In this document: in pieces, positions 44,149-56,264 of the stretch
Layout of the letters: the number at the start of each line of letters is the position of its first letter
Numbering within the stretch: the first letter of the stretch is position 1
Source of the DNA: Epiperipatus broadwayi
Taxonomy: Eukaryota > Onychophora > Udeonychophora > Euonychophora > Peripatidae
Assembly (NCBI GenBank): GCA_028023455.1
Contig: JAQFVV010006546.1
Location: 188,001-252,000 of the forward strand
Length of the DNA stretch: 64,000 nt
Direction of reading: 5' to 3'
Position numbers and translations under genes: made by a program
Notes under the pieces: model-generated
The model's database searches: none
Told to the model about the DNA's origin: nothing
Seen by the model: only the letters and a program-made list of their open reading frames with translations

Positions 44149-44480
44149 TTTTGCCTGTTTTAATAACAGTTATAAACAAGCATAAGAAATTATGATCATG
44201 TAATGTTTGAATAATAAAAGTTTTTGTATAATAGGTATTCTACCTGTATAATGTATGGACTAACCCAAAAATGATTTCTTAATGCTATTACTGAAAGAAT
44301 ATAACATTCATTTTCATAAATGAATGTTTTGTGTTTTTAAATGGTATGTAATAAAAATATATATTTATGAAACATTTTATTTAATAAATATAAATTAGGT
44401 AATATTCTATAGTTGTTAAATCAAATATTTTAAAAATCCAGTTGAAGACTATTTTTTAAAAAACAATAAATTAAAAAAAG

Positions 44481-44514
44481 ATGATTATGGAGGCTTAAGT
44501 CCCCGAAAGTGCTC
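44481..44514 (+). ncRNA. Possible decayed hammerhead
   Basis: ATGATTA (44481-44487), a 6-bp helix GGAGGC (44489-44494) with GTCCCC (44499-44504) closed by TTAA, GAAA (44505-44508), GTGC, and TC (44513-44514), then AGCTTTATT. The order fits a hammerhead with C3 and G8 changed. Stem I pairing is not convincing. It lies 260 bases outside element B2. Confidence 0.3.
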
Positions 44515-45890
44515 AGCTTTATTGTTATAATTTTATATTTAAAGCTTCAGCAACTGTGTTTTATCACAGTTAATTTTTTTTTAAATTTATTGATTTTTGT
44601 TGAAGTATATACATACATTCTTTTCAAAAAACAATACTTAGAATTGCAGAGTTTTTTTAAATATGAAAACAAAATGTAAAAGACTAAAAGATCTAATAAA
44701 CAAATAAAATGCAGAATAGTTGGCACTGTTTATTGTCTGTAAAATCTTATAAATAGGATGGGAAAATTTTGAAGTTATAAGTTGCAGACATTTTTAATCT
44801 GATGCTGGAAAATTTGGTAAGATTAGAAAACTTGGATTTAGTCTGAGATTTTGAAAAGCTCAAAAGCATTTTAGTTTATATCTACAAAATTTTCATTTTG
44901 CTCTTTTGGATTTTGATTTTGTAGTGATAACTGGTTCCTAATAATAAAAAAATCACAACCATAAAATATAAAGCTTAGTTTTGTTTTAAACATTACAATA
45001 TTTTGATTTATTCTGAAAAACCATGAAGTTTTCTGAAATTAAAGTAATTTTTTCACACAAACAAACTAATGGGTTGAATTTTTAGCACTAAATTATGTCC
45101 ACTAAAATTTGAACTAAATGTGATGTTTAGTAGCATTTTTTTTTTGTTTGTGAATATATCTCATCTTTATATAGATTACTGTATAAATCTAAAATCATAA
45201 GCTTATATCTGTTCTGAGTAAAATAAATATACTCTATTTACTCCATTTCAAAACAATCTAGTATAAGTTTAGCGGTTAAGCAGCAAACTCAAGAAATAAA
45301 GGTTTGTAGACATTGTAGTAGAACACAATTTGATCAAATAAATAAAATTATTATTTTCAATCTTCTATTTATGTATTCAAATGCTGCATGACTTTGAAGT
45401 GCCTAATCATCATCATCACCTTTTTCTTCTCCATATTGCTAAGAAATTAAGCAAAATTTGATATTGCAAAAATTTATGTTGAACATTTGTACCAGAATAT
45501 TAATGAGAGGGTATTATTGGTGACCTAATAAGAAGTAAAAGTAGATTTTGAAACTTAAATCAGAAGAAAGATAGAACAAAGCTTTGCATGACTTTCTTAG
45601 CATTTGTATTAAATGAAATAGTCTTTATTACTCTACTTCAAATCCATATATTATAAACTTAAATAATCAATAAAAACTAGAGAGTCACTAGCCAAATACT
45701 AATATGAGGATTATGTAGTTTCTATCCATCAATTATTCAAACTATTAATAGATAGTTCTGGAGTAGTTCAATTTTTGTTCTCTTAAGAAAAATAATCAGA
45801 TACACAGAAAGTTTTTACAGAAAATTATTGACAAAAAAATTAAAGAATAAATTAGTAACTAAATATTGACTTTTTAAATATTGTATAAAA
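44515..45890. other. AT-rich spacer
   Basis: No gene or repeat recognised. TTTAGCGGTTAAGCAGC at about 45270 recalls a tRNA A box, but no B box follows. Confidence 0.3.
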
Positions 45891-45899
45891 GGCTTATTT

Positions 45900-46150
45900 A
45901 TTTATTATAAGGATAGTTATTAAAGAGGTCAATACTGTTGATCATCAAAGCATCTTGCAAATTATAACTAACTCAAACTGGCCACTATATCTACTGAAAC
46001 TGTTAGCCAAAACTGATATTTCAATATCAAATGTACGTATTATAGCAATCTACTTTTTTAGGATCATTTTTACTTTCAAAATTAAAACTGTATTTACACT
46101 TTAGAGTAGATACAAGAGAAATCAATAATGGCATAAAATTAGGTCAGTAA
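45900..46150 (+). pseudogene. Possible LINE RT fragment
   Basis: A plus-strand reading gives KEVNTVDHQSILQIITNSNW (from about 45923), close to the AF(D/N)TVDH..LL motif of jockey/RTE-like reverse transcriptases, followed by weakly similar sequence with stops. Only this one motif supports it. Confidence 0.35.
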
Positions 46151-46650
46151 GAAAGTTTCAATGAATACATATAAATGTGGTATGCAAACCATGTATATAA
46201 AAAAATCAAAAGTTGTATTAGATCAATAACAGTCTCAAGAGCTGCATAAGAAAATCATGATAGGCAAATTAATGCAAGTATGAAAGAAACATAAATAAAT
46301 AAATAAAAATAAAATCAAAGATTACACTAATGCCTTAAGACAGTGCGTCATATGTATAATTTGCTAGGATATAAGCTTTAGAAATTCCATTGATTAATGA
46401 CTATCTTGGCCCAAAGGCCAACAAGGACTATAACAATATTTACAAGTTGATATATAAAAGGGACTATTGAGAATCATTAATTAGGATATATAGGTAAATT
46501 AATTACACAGTATGGAACTAATGCAAAGTTTATGTAAAGACCTACATAGTTAAAGTTTAAATTATTATTAGATGAAAGATAGGATATATTATTCATTCAG
46601 TGGATGGGAGAAAGTTTAAGTCTTAGGCCTAATAATTACATGAATTAAGT

Positions 46651-46985
46651 CTATAGTCTCATCTGGCTCCTGGTTTGGTCAGTTAGCCAAGGCTGACAAG
46701 TTCGTTTATCCTCATCTTTTATCTTGTAGAGGGACTTGAAAAATCGATTAACCATTGAATCATCACAGCCATAATCAAATATCATGTTACATCTGGCAGT
46801 CCAAATTGAGAAGTTAATGAAAGTGGCCAGTCTTATTGTTCCTAATTGACCCTTTTTAATTGCAGCCTTAAGAGAAATGTTAGCTGGATCATTGCCATTT
46901 ATCCGGTCTAACGCTATATTTCGGAGGTAAGTCCACGAACCGCATTGATTCAGAATGTGGTCAATGGACTCCTTCTGTTTGTTTG
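46651..46985 (-). pseudogene. LINE ORF2 C-terminal fragment, frame open
   Basis: An open minus-strand frame of about 105 codons without a start codon: KESIDHILNQCGSWTYLRNI, then LDRINGNDPANISLKAAIKK, LATFINFSIWTARCNMIFDY, and it ends ...TRSQMRL-stop (TAG at 46651-46653). ESIDHIL..C..W is the second half of the C-terminal zinc finger of LINE ORF2 (usually E..EHIL..C). It is cut at its 5' side near 46985 by a (GTTT)n-like tract. The frame is undamaged, so this is a rather recent 5'-truncated insertion or a less decayed family. It differs from the LINEs at 31.1 and 36.7 kb. Confidence 0.65.
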
Positions 46986-47640
46986 TTTTTGTTTTTTATT
47001 TACAATTAACTCAACTTATTTTGTTATAATTTTTTTTACCTTTAAAACACGTTTTCTCTTTTTCTCTTTTGTAAATTCTTGATAAATATTTTTATCCATT
47101 TTTTAAAAGTTTTTTATTTTAGCTTTAATTATTATTATTATTATATATATATATATAACAACTTGTAATTACCCCCCCCTTCTCTTTCTAATTCCCACCT
47201 TTTTTCTTTATAGAAAGTTCTGATTCCAAATAGTTAAGCTTTTTTTTTTAAAAAAAAAAAGATACTATTTTTAATGATCCACAAAGTCACTTTTTATTAG
47301 TATACCCTCCTCCCTCAATATGTTAACATCTAAAATTATAAAAGTGTTATTTGAAATAGCTGATATATTAATTCTTAATGAAGTTAAAGATTGTTTATCT
47401 TACATATTGTTATTCATAATTTGCTATTATTGTAAATAGATAAAGATATATTTATATACGTATAGCACTTACTTTTTGTGAGCTTTAATATAAAACTTTT
47501 CATTCAAATAAAAATATTTACAAATAGTATCTTTTTTACGTGTTAATAAATCTACAAAGCTAACTACACTGTATATGTGTGGGTGAGAATGTTTCAGTGT
47601 ATGTATATTTAGTTAGAAGATAAAACTAAGACAAAATATC
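46986..47640. other. T-rich spacer with simple repeats
   Basis: Contains (TA)n near 47140 and runs of C and T; no frames or repeats of note. Confidence 0.3.
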
Positions 47641-47652
47641 ATAAGTTCTCAC

Positions 47653-47734
47653 CATCCAGTCGTGGCAAGGCTGGCCAGTATCTCTCGTCATTATTGTTTC
47701 TTTTCGGAGAACATTGAAATTGGTCATAAACATG
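47653..47734 (-). CDS. Candidate internal exon, function unknown
   Basis: An 82-base GC-richer segment on the minus strand lies between a TTATACAG acceptor (AG at 47735-47736) and a good donor, GGATG|GTGAGA. Read in the frame that crosses both sites it gives HVYDQFQCSPKRNNNDERYW and then PALPRLDG, with typical protein composition. The alternative frame has TRDTGQPCHDWM. The acceptor lacks a pyrimidine tract. Other candidate exon sequence lies upstream on the same strand at 48344-48600, so the two may belong to one host gene. I cannot name a protein. Confidence 0.3.
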
Positions 47735-48269
47735 CTGTATAACTTTTTTTTTCTATCTACTTGGTAAATTAAATATTTATTAATTTTTGTTTTGTTTTGT
47801 TTATAGTTATAAAACATGTACAAGAAAGTACTGAAAATAAACTTTCTTAATATCATATTATTTGGTTATCAATTATGATTGGTAGCTTTATTCTAAAAAT
47901 ACTTTACGGAGGAAATTAAGAGGTTCTTGTAATTTTATCTTTAGAGTAAAATAATAACCTCAACCTTTTTGTTAAAGTAATATAATAAAGGACTCTACGA
48001 TTTGCTCTTTTAGTTAAACAAAAGTTGAAGATTTAGTTGTATGTATTCTATTTGACTTTTCTGTCTAGCGAGCAGTGCGTGTATAATAAGTTTTAATTTA
48101 ATATTATAAACATTGAGAAACGACAGGTTGTATTTTTATCTTTCTTTCAAAATGGCTAACAATCAACAATATTCATTACGTAGTTTAAAAAGGAAAAAGA
48201 ATTACATTAATAGATCTTTTTTAATCTCATTTTTATTAGATTTCCTAGATAAATAATCTAGATAAAAGG

Positions 48270-48600
48270 CCAGTCTTAAATAAGTTCCTGCTGACACGTC
48301 CGAGTAGCTGCCAATTGTCTGAATTGGTTCCGCTGTCTTTTTCTCAAATATCAGAAGCAGCTCTTCGGAGAAGTGGCTCTTTGTAGTCCGTGTGAACGCT
48401 CATCTGCCGCTTAGCTCGCACATCAAACTCTGGCAAGACATTGATGCTTACAATTTTATTCCATTCATAAAGTCGACTTATATTAGCCCTTTCAAATATC
48501 AAGTATAGATTTCCAACAAGCATAAAATCGAATGTGTTTAGCATTTATTCAAGAAACGTCGCCAGAAAAATTCCGATAAGGAACTATAGGAGCTGTATCC
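48270..48600 (-). CDS. Candidate exon or 5' region, function unknown
   Basis: This GC-richer island (with CpGs) stands out from the AT-rich neighbourhood. The minus-strand frame 48544-48344 encodes 66 residues beginning MLNTFDFMLVGNLYLIFERA and ending HTDYKEPLLRRAASDI-stop. A different frame at about 48612-48550 reads DKTDTAPIVPYRNFSGDVS-stop. The peptides look like real protein but in two frames, so the block could be a first exon with upstream ORF, a terminal exon or a pseudogene. No domain recognised. Confidence 0.3.
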
Positions 48601-49464
48601 GTTTTGTCGCAATTAGTTAACTTTGTTTTTTATTGATTAGTAGCTTCGATCATTGTTTTGAAATAATATCTATATATACATAATGCATTGAATATTAGAA
48701 TCGTTTTATTTTTTTAAAAAAGAAATCAATTATTATTTTTTCTATAGAAAATTAACCGTGTGTAAAATTTGTTGATCGAAATAAATAGTAAATATTCTAA
48801 TAAGCACAATATAATAAAATGTTACAGTTTTATTAAGTTATTTATTCTTTTATCAGGTGAGGTGGAATAGAAATACAAATCAATATAAATGTCTCAATCA
48901 TTTTATTTTAAAATTTAAAATTGATTTTTTTTCTAAAGCAACATTAAATTTATATATATAAATTTACAATATTGTTATGAATCAAATATTTTTACTGATT
49001 AAATTCTTTTGTTCCAACCTTAGCAAATCTTATAAAATTTAAAACTTTATTGAAATGAAATTATACATGGACAAACAGAAAAATAAACAAAGATGAAAAA
49101 AAATCTAATGTATGTGTTAATTACTTATTATTGTTATAGGGGTTTGAACACAGACTTTCAAGCTCCCTTTAGCTATCCTCTCTATCTCTACAACCATATA
49201 AAAATAAAGTGATGACACTTTCAAAACTTACTTCTATTGAAATATCCAAAAATAAACTCCAAAAATTATTTTCAAACTATATCAATTCACTATAAGATGA
49301 AAATTTATTCAAATTTATTCCAATGTTTTTAAACCATAAAAATTTTGATACTGCATCTAACCACGTTATATATGATCTCATTTTAAGATTTCAAAATCTC
49401 TTAAAAGTAACATTTATTGATACTTTGTCATTTCTTTTAATAACACATTTATTCAATTCGGTTG
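48601..49464. other. AT-rich spacer
   Basis: No recognised gene or repeat. Confidence 0.3.
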
Positions 49465-49594
49465 CAACCTCTTATTTATTTATTTACTTATTTTTTCATG
49501 TGTCAAAGCATCGGCCAGGGAAGCGAACCCGCAAACCCGGGACAACTGCTTGTAAGGCGGCTGTGCTGACCGCTCGACCACCAACCTCTTATTT
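49465..49594 (-). mobile_element. tRNA-Gly-derived SINE with 13-bp target duplication
   Basis: The SINE (49478-49581, minus strand) has an A box TGGTCGAGCGG, an anticodon arm GCCGCCTTACAAGC, and a B box GGTTCGCTTCC, followed by CTTTGACACATGAAAAAATA and an A/T-rich AAATA tail. It is flanked by perfect CAACCTCTTATTT at 49465-49477 and 49582-49594, so the insertion is well defined. Compared with tRNA-Gly it has an insertion just before the B box. It is a relative of the copy at 5972. SINEs are transcribed by RNA polymerase III and moved by LINE enzymes. Confidence 0.88.
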
Positions 49595-49599
49595 TTTTC

Positions 49600-51740
49600 G
49601 TTGATATTAGTGATATCCCTGATTTTTTTCATGCATGCACCTCTCTCCATTTTTTAAAATATCTTTTTAACAGTCTTTGTAATAGTATTCAACTAAATAT
49701 AACAGTCTCAGAGTTATAAGTAAATTATGATAAAACATCTTTCCAAAAACAAAAAAAAAATATTTTTTTCAGGTACATAAAGTATTTTCTTTTAATATTA
49801 TTTATTTCTGTTAAAAGAACTCAGTTTAAATTTGGTTTTCTTAATAATTAAACCAAACTTATGTATAATTATTTTTTATTTTTTATTTCTATCAATCTTT
49901 TATTTTTTATTTTTTTTAAATCCATTAGACATTATTTAAAATTTTTTCATATTTTTAAAGGGCTTTACCTTTATTTTTAAGATAAACAAAAGCAAGTTAG
50001 TAATTGTACTTAATTTTCATTTTTACTTTTTTTTTTGCTTTTAATTTAATAACTCTGACAACATTTTATTCCCGCACTGACAATTATTTGTAAAAATAAC
50101 CATATCATCTGAAAAATCCATATAACTTATGTAATATCTATTTATTTTTAATATTTTTCTTGAAACTTTTCATAAAACTAGAGTAAAAGTTCTTGAAGAG
50201 ATAGAATCCTACTGCCAGTATATTTTTATCAATGTTAGTCTTTCAATATCACCGGGTAGATTTATCGCTATTGATGCATTCTCATAAATATTTGGCAGAA
50301 TTTTAACAACATTTTAGACCTATGTCATGATGTATCAAAATTTTTAAATGAATCAATGTTTAGAGACTTCAAAGTACTTTTATTATCCATAAATCCAATG
50401 CAAAATAATTTGTATTTATAATCCTTCTGTTATTTATTTTAACAATTAAATGCATATTATACAATAATCATTTAAAAAAATGTAATTGTTGTTGGGGATG
50501 GGGGTAAATAGTCTGATTTTAAAGTTTTTTGTGGGATATTTGTTACAAATTTTAGTTAAATATCTAATATTTAAAATAAATTTCTATTGTGTTATGCCTC
50601 TTTTATAAGCTTATTTTTCTAATATTCACTACATACTTTTAAAACTGTCTTCCTTTTTGAATAAAAGCATTTACATTGATTCCAATCATTTAACTGGAGG
50701 TTTTTTTTTTTCCATAGATTTATTTGCTTCAGCCATTTTTTCATTTAGGAAATATGGTATTTAAATTGATCTTGTTATTGCTAGAACTATATATTTTTTA
50801 TGTTTTCTATTATCATATAGTTCTTTCTAAAAAATTTCTCAGCACTTTATGATATCATACTTGTTTTTATAAATATTTCCAATTATAAATATATGTCAAC
50901 ATTAACTCTTTTTCTTACAAGATGTTGCCCATTCATTTTTTCTCTGGACATTTTCAATTATTGTTATAACTCTTTTTTTGTGCTTATATAAGTGCCTTTT
51001 ACTTTAATTGAAATTCTTTTTTCTTTTTTTCTTTTTGTATTTTTTTTTAACAAAGCATCTATATCTTTTCATATTACATAATTCAAATCTTAAAATGATT
51101 TGTAAGTTCTAGCTTAAATTCTTTGAGTATTTCTAAAAATTGGGAATATTATCCGTTATTATTGTTTTTTTTTAAAATAACTTTTATAGCTGTTACGATA
51201 TTCAAAAATAATTTTCAGATAGTGCAAACTATTCAATTAAATGCTTTTAATTTCATTTTTTATCAGTAAGTTTTGTTTAAAAAAAGAATTCATGTATATA
51301 GTTTCTTTTGCCTCTGCCATACAAATATATCATTATACTTTCAAATTTGCATTCTCCCTTTCCCCGTTTTTTTTTTTTTTTTTTATTAAATGAGTCTCTA
51401 AAAATGTTATTTAGTAAATTTATATAAAAGTCTCCAATTTACCAGCATATGATATCTTCAGTAAATTGAATAACTATGTCTTTCTCTTCTGTGCTAAATG
51501 TTATTTCATTTTTTTAATAAATCATACTTGAATTTCCAATATTTGTTCTTGAAGATAAAGAAAGCATATGAGAATTTTTCAGTAAGTTGTTCCTACATCT
51601 TTCCTTATAATTTCACAAAATCTTATAACAGTTCATTAAATATATGATTGTCTTTCTTTCAACTTTTGTGATTTTTTTTATTTGAAAATGATCAATAATA
51701 ATAAATGATTAATTGTAAAACCATAATTCAATGGCAATCT
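49600..51740 (-). pseudogene. LINE RT remnant
   Basis: The best-preserved part reads on the minus strand, in shifting frames, from about 50420 to 50040: YKYKLFCIGFMDNKSTLKSL (usual plan LY..FVDY.KAFD), then GSRILSLQELLL (usual RGVRQGD.ISPKLF), and WIF/MDFSDDMVIFTNNCQC, where FSDD is the catalytic YxDD-type motif at about 50100-50115. Upstream to 51.7 kb and downstream to 49.6 kb the T-rich strand is consistent with the rest of an ORF2 but too decayed to align. The SINE at 49478 lies at its 3' side. Limits are approximate. Confidence 0.55.
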
Positions 51741-54700
51741 AGAATTAAAAACTATCTTTGGTCACCAATTGTTGGCTTGGATGGCAATATTATAATTTGT
51801 AGATAATAAATGATTATTTCTAATTGTTTTTAATAAGTAAAAAATATGTATTAGCATATACATAGTCAAAAACATTTATCCCAGCCTTCAAGAGAACACA
51901 ATCAATATCTTAGAAGACTAATGTTGTGGGATTTTTTAAAATAATAAACCAAGGTATAAAAAGCGATAAAGCTATATTTTTGTTTTGTAATAGTAGTTGC
52001 ATAATAAAGAAAAATATGAATTGTATTTTAAACTTAGCTCTTTAAAATTAAAATTAGTACTTCAGTGAAAAATCAAAGGATTTTGTTTTAATTAATAATG
52101 GGCTTTTTTGCATTCATATAAATATATAGCCAGAATATTTCTTTATCAGGTTTTTGACAATGCCTTCTTACAATTTCTCTTTCTTTTTGGCAATTGGAGA
52201 AGTCTTTGATTGTAGTGGGTTGTTTAAGAAAACCGATTCATCTTTTTATTTATCTACTTATTTATATGTACATGTATATAATTTTATGATTGTTTTAGCA
52301 CCAAATTAACATAGCTAGATATTTATTTTCCTCTATCAATAATTTTTGAATGACTAGCTGAGTTACATAAGCGCTCCTGCATAAAGGAAAAAAAAGTTGT
52401 AAGCCAGTTAGAATCTGAAAAAGCTTTCAAGTTTTATTCGTCCCGATTCAAACTTCAGATCATAGACGCGACAGGTAAATACGCTAATTTTATGACTTAA
52501 ATTCCTGCATTTTAATATATACATTAAGTTATTTTTACTGGAAAAGTGTACGTGTCTATAGATATATGTGTGTATATGTGTGCGTGCATGTAATGCATTA
52601 ATATTTTTACTATTATTTGTTTATTTATTTTAATTAAAGATTAATATTATAGAATTACATTTCTGTTAGAAGAAACTAAATAAAATTTTGCGCAATCGAC
52701 ACTACAGGCGCTACTGTTGAAATTAATCGATAAAGACTTAGAAATTCAATAAAGCAGCCACTTAGATATTAATTATTCATGTAAAGACTTGCAAAGTGTG
52801 AAGTTCAGAAGATTTTGTAGAGATTAAAAGACCTTCTCTAGTAGCCTTAGATGGTAATATATAAAAAGAAATTTTCAAAACTACCTTTGTATTATCTAAA
52901 GATATGCAAGCTTTAAGCAATATATATATATATATATGCACATCTTTCTTTTTTAAAATAACTTTTTTTTCTTTTTAAAAATAATTAACACTCATTTTTT
53001 GTTCTAGCTTAATTTTTGTCATTTTTTTTAATACTATATATATACACGTGCTTATAAGTAATGCAGTGACAACTTATATATCCTTATAAACTGATTGATT
53101 TCTGAATATATAAAATTATCCAAATTTTCATATTTAATACATTTTTTTTTGCGAATGGTGAGAAAACTTGAAGTTCAAAAATGATTTTTTTTTTTTGCAA
53201 TTTATTTTTCTCTGTTTAATTAATTATATAAATATAATTTAAAAATAAATACAATAAATAAAAAAAAATTATAATACTAAAATATTGTAATTTGTAGTAA
53301 GTGAGGCATAAAAATCAGAACGTCATATACATGGAATTCCCAATTAAACATTTACATCTCATTCTTTCCATTCATTATCCAGTTACAATCTATAATTTTC
53401 TATTTTATTTTAATGAAATAAATTTCTTTAATTTTAATAGATTCTTATATTTTCTCTTTTTCATTATAAAGATCTAAAAAAAAATCGAAATAAGTTTATC
53501 TGTTTTACTCTTCTTCATATTTCTTTCACTTCTCATATCATTTATCATGCTCATTGTTCAACACTCATTCCCACTCTCATTTTTATCATAAATTATACCT
53601 ACAATTTTGTCCAATTTTTATCCTCTTAATTTGATATCCAGATCTCCATTTCTTGCTCATATAACAACAAGCCTAGTATTATCCTATATCCGAAATGTAA
53701 TGTTTTTTTTTATTTTTATATAACTAAACTATTTTATAAATTTATATTAACTTTTCAAAACTATACTTTTTTTTCTTAACAAACTTATCTAACCTCTTTT
53801 CTTCTCTTTCATAGTTCATGATTCTATTATATATTATTTATATACCTATTCAATTATGTATATAAATATGTAGAAAATCTCCTTATTTTACATTTGGTAA
53901 AAACTTTACTTGACCATACAATTGACTATATTCTTCACATTTCATTTATACAATAAAGATTTTCAAACATTTAAAATTTTTCTTCAATAAAAAAATCCAT
54001 TTTATTCCTTCGTATTTAGCCTATTTTGTTGTTCACAACTTATCACCCAATATATATTTGACTATTTTTTTTGCCTTGGTTAATATAAAGTATCTCATTT
54101 CCAAATGTTAAAATACATCTCTTTTCCAAATTATTTGTCATGTGAGATTATTTGACATGTTTCTCACATAATTGTGAGAAACATCAAATTTTAAATTAAT
54201 CTTATTCTATATTTTGTATATTGTCTCCACACTAATTTTTAAATATCCTTATAATTTCTTTCATTATTTAATAAGGAACAAATTTATATATACTCTTACA
54301 TTTCTTCAAAACAAACATCCACTTCCCCCTTTTCCATATTTTCCCCCTTATTAATTGTTAACTATGTTAGATTTTTGTTCACTAAGTTTAATTTTTATAT
54401 TTTTTCTATTTGTGTACATTTTTCCTTATCTGTTATATTATTTGCAAAAAAAAAATGCTATAGTATCTATAAAAAAGAGAACTATATTATGTAATTTTCT
54501 GGTTCCCACTATGGGACTTTTCATCTATATTCCCAATATTTCTATCTTGCTTTCATATTTAACTTCCATCAAATTCTATTCTTCAGTTGATATTTATAAA
54601 TTATGCTTATAAAGATTATTTTAACCCCACCCCACCCATGACAAATTTTTAAGATTTTTGTATAAGCTATTTTTATTTATTTTATAATCAGCTTTTTTAT

Positions 54701-54872
54701 AATTAAAACTGCTATGGCTAATAATTCTTTTAAGGCATTTCATTCAACTAACAAAAATGAGCAAATTATTTCTTATTTGTTTTTTGAGTTAAATAAAGTC
54801 ATTCTAGATCTGCTCCAAGAGTAATCCTAATTCTGTTTTTTATTACATATGTAAAATTTTTGCTGGAACAAC
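51741..54872. other. AT-rich stretch without recognised genes
   Basis: Contains a GC-richer piece at 52360-52500 (TTCAAACTTCAGATCATAGA, then CGCGACAGG) and (TA)n near 52920. T-rich sequence 53340-54600 resembles the decayed minus-strand LINEs in composition, but no motif was found. Confidence 0.3.
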
Positions 54873-55090
54873 TAAGTCCAAAAAATATTAATATGACAAT
54901 TCAGAAGCCAGATTTTTCAAAAAATTAATTAAATGAACTTGGATATTTTTTATATCAATATCAATCTATTTGCTATTTTTAATCTGACAAATAGATTGGC
55001 TTTATTATTAGAAAGGCATATTAGCAAATTCATTTAAATGACTCTTTGGAAACCTGGCTTCAGAATTACCATAATAATATTTCAGACTTA
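54873..55090. repeat. Foldback element, about 75-bp arms
   Basis: Left arm TAAGTCCAAAAAATATTAAT through AATTCAGAAGCCAG pairs with right arm CTGGCTTCAGAATTACCATA through ATAATATTTCAGACTTA. A second, inner inverted pair (CAATCTATTTG and CAAATAGATTG) lies in the loop. No coding capacity. Confidence 0.8.
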
Positions 55091-55820
55091 TGTGTTGTAA
55101 TTTACTTAAAACTTATTAAAATTATTAGAATGTAAATTTTCATATACAATAGCTGCTACCACTACTAATTAAAAATATCTCTCTACTGAACTTATTTATA
55201 ATGAATATGTTAGTTTATATACATATATGTTTGGAATATAACTACTACATAATAATCTATTGTTTTATTTTACACTGAAATAAAAAGAAGGCATTTTAAT
55301 GCTTTGTATTTACAGTGATTAGGTCTTTTGTCCTCACATAAATACATATAACTACTTTTCCACTACATAGGACTGTCCAAAAGTTGACTTATCATGATAT
55401 TATTTTATTAATACAGTAATATTTTGTTAACTATTTATATTTTTAACACTATTAATTAAACATTTTATAATCAAAATTTTAAAAATGATTAAAAATAATA
55501 TTAGACCTTAACATTTTTTCATAATTCTGATTGGTGTGAAAAAAATATAAACTTTTATTGTTGTAATGTTTTAAAGATAGTCTTCTTTGAGGGATCATAA
55601 ATAAATGATTTTTTAAATAAAAAAAATTATATATTATTCGAAGCATATTTATAATAATATTTAAAACAATGGTTGCATTCAACTAAAAATTTTATAATTA
55701 ATTTAACAATATTTTATTCAAAAATATTTACACATCATATATATATATATATTAATGAAAACAAGTCATATATCACATGATCTATATAGTTTGCATTAAC
55801 AATATGTAATAAATAAAAAG
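55091..55820. other. AT-rich spacer
   Basis: No recognised feature besides a (TA)n tract near 55740. Confidence 0.3.
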
Positions 55821-55909
55821 CATGCTAATAGCTCTAAACTAGTTCATTTTTTTTAATTTTTAATGATAAATGCCACAAGAGAAAGCGTTTGACATCTTTA
55901 TATAAAAAT

Positions 55910-55968
55910 GTCACCATCCTTAGATTGGTTTCAAGCTACAGTTCTCTTCAGTGAAGAGCTAGGACATA
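55910..55968 (-). ncRNA. Hammerhead motif, element C left arm
   Basis: On the minus strand: CUGAAGA (complement of 55945-55951) is intact, helix II is GAACU..AGCUU with one mismatch, then GAAA and ACCAAU with UC at the cleavage site (complement of 55923-55932). Stem I is weaker than in the B copies. Confidence 0.5.
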
Positions 55969-56208
55969 GATTCAAAATACTAACTCAAGACAAGCATTTA
56001 TCTAATACTTAATTATTAAAACTTTGGTTATATTAAATTGCTAAGCCTACTAATATATGGGATCACTGACTTTAGTTCAGGCCCACATAACTTCTTCAGT
56101 TAAAGAGCTGAATTTGAAGACATACAGAGGTCTGAAAATTTCAGATCTTTTTCTTAATAGTTAAGTATTAGATAAATGTTTGGCTTGAATTAATATTTTG
56201 AATCTAAT

Positions 56209-56264
56209 ATCCTAGCACCTCACTAAAGAGAGCCATAGCCTGAAACTGGTCTGGGGATGTGGAT
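56209..56264 (+). ncRNA. Hammerhead motif, element C right arm
   Basis: AUCC (56209-56212), CACCUCA, CUAAAGA (56223-56229, G5 changed to A), a helix II remnant GAGCC..AGCCU, GAAAC (56242-56246), UGGUC, then UGGGGA and GGAU (56261-56264). Stem I pairs as in family B; core and helix II are damaged. Confidence 0.5.

Larger units (their letters stand above)
43270..44219. mobile_element. Foldback retroposon B2 with 16-bp target duplication
   Basis: The element (43286-44203) is flanked by perfect copies of TGTTTGAATAATAAAA (43270-43285 and 44204-44219). It starts ACAGGAAAAACTCACTATAC and ends AAGCATAAGAAATTATGATC plus ATGTAA. Two arms, about 43480-43700 and 43855-44105, pair over more than 200 bases, including GCCACCACTATC and its complement. 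In the middle (about 43700-43840) lies a second, shortened copy of the left half. Left arm carries a hammerhead on the minus strand; the right arm carries only a 5' half on the plus strand. No coding capacity. Confidence 0.85.
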
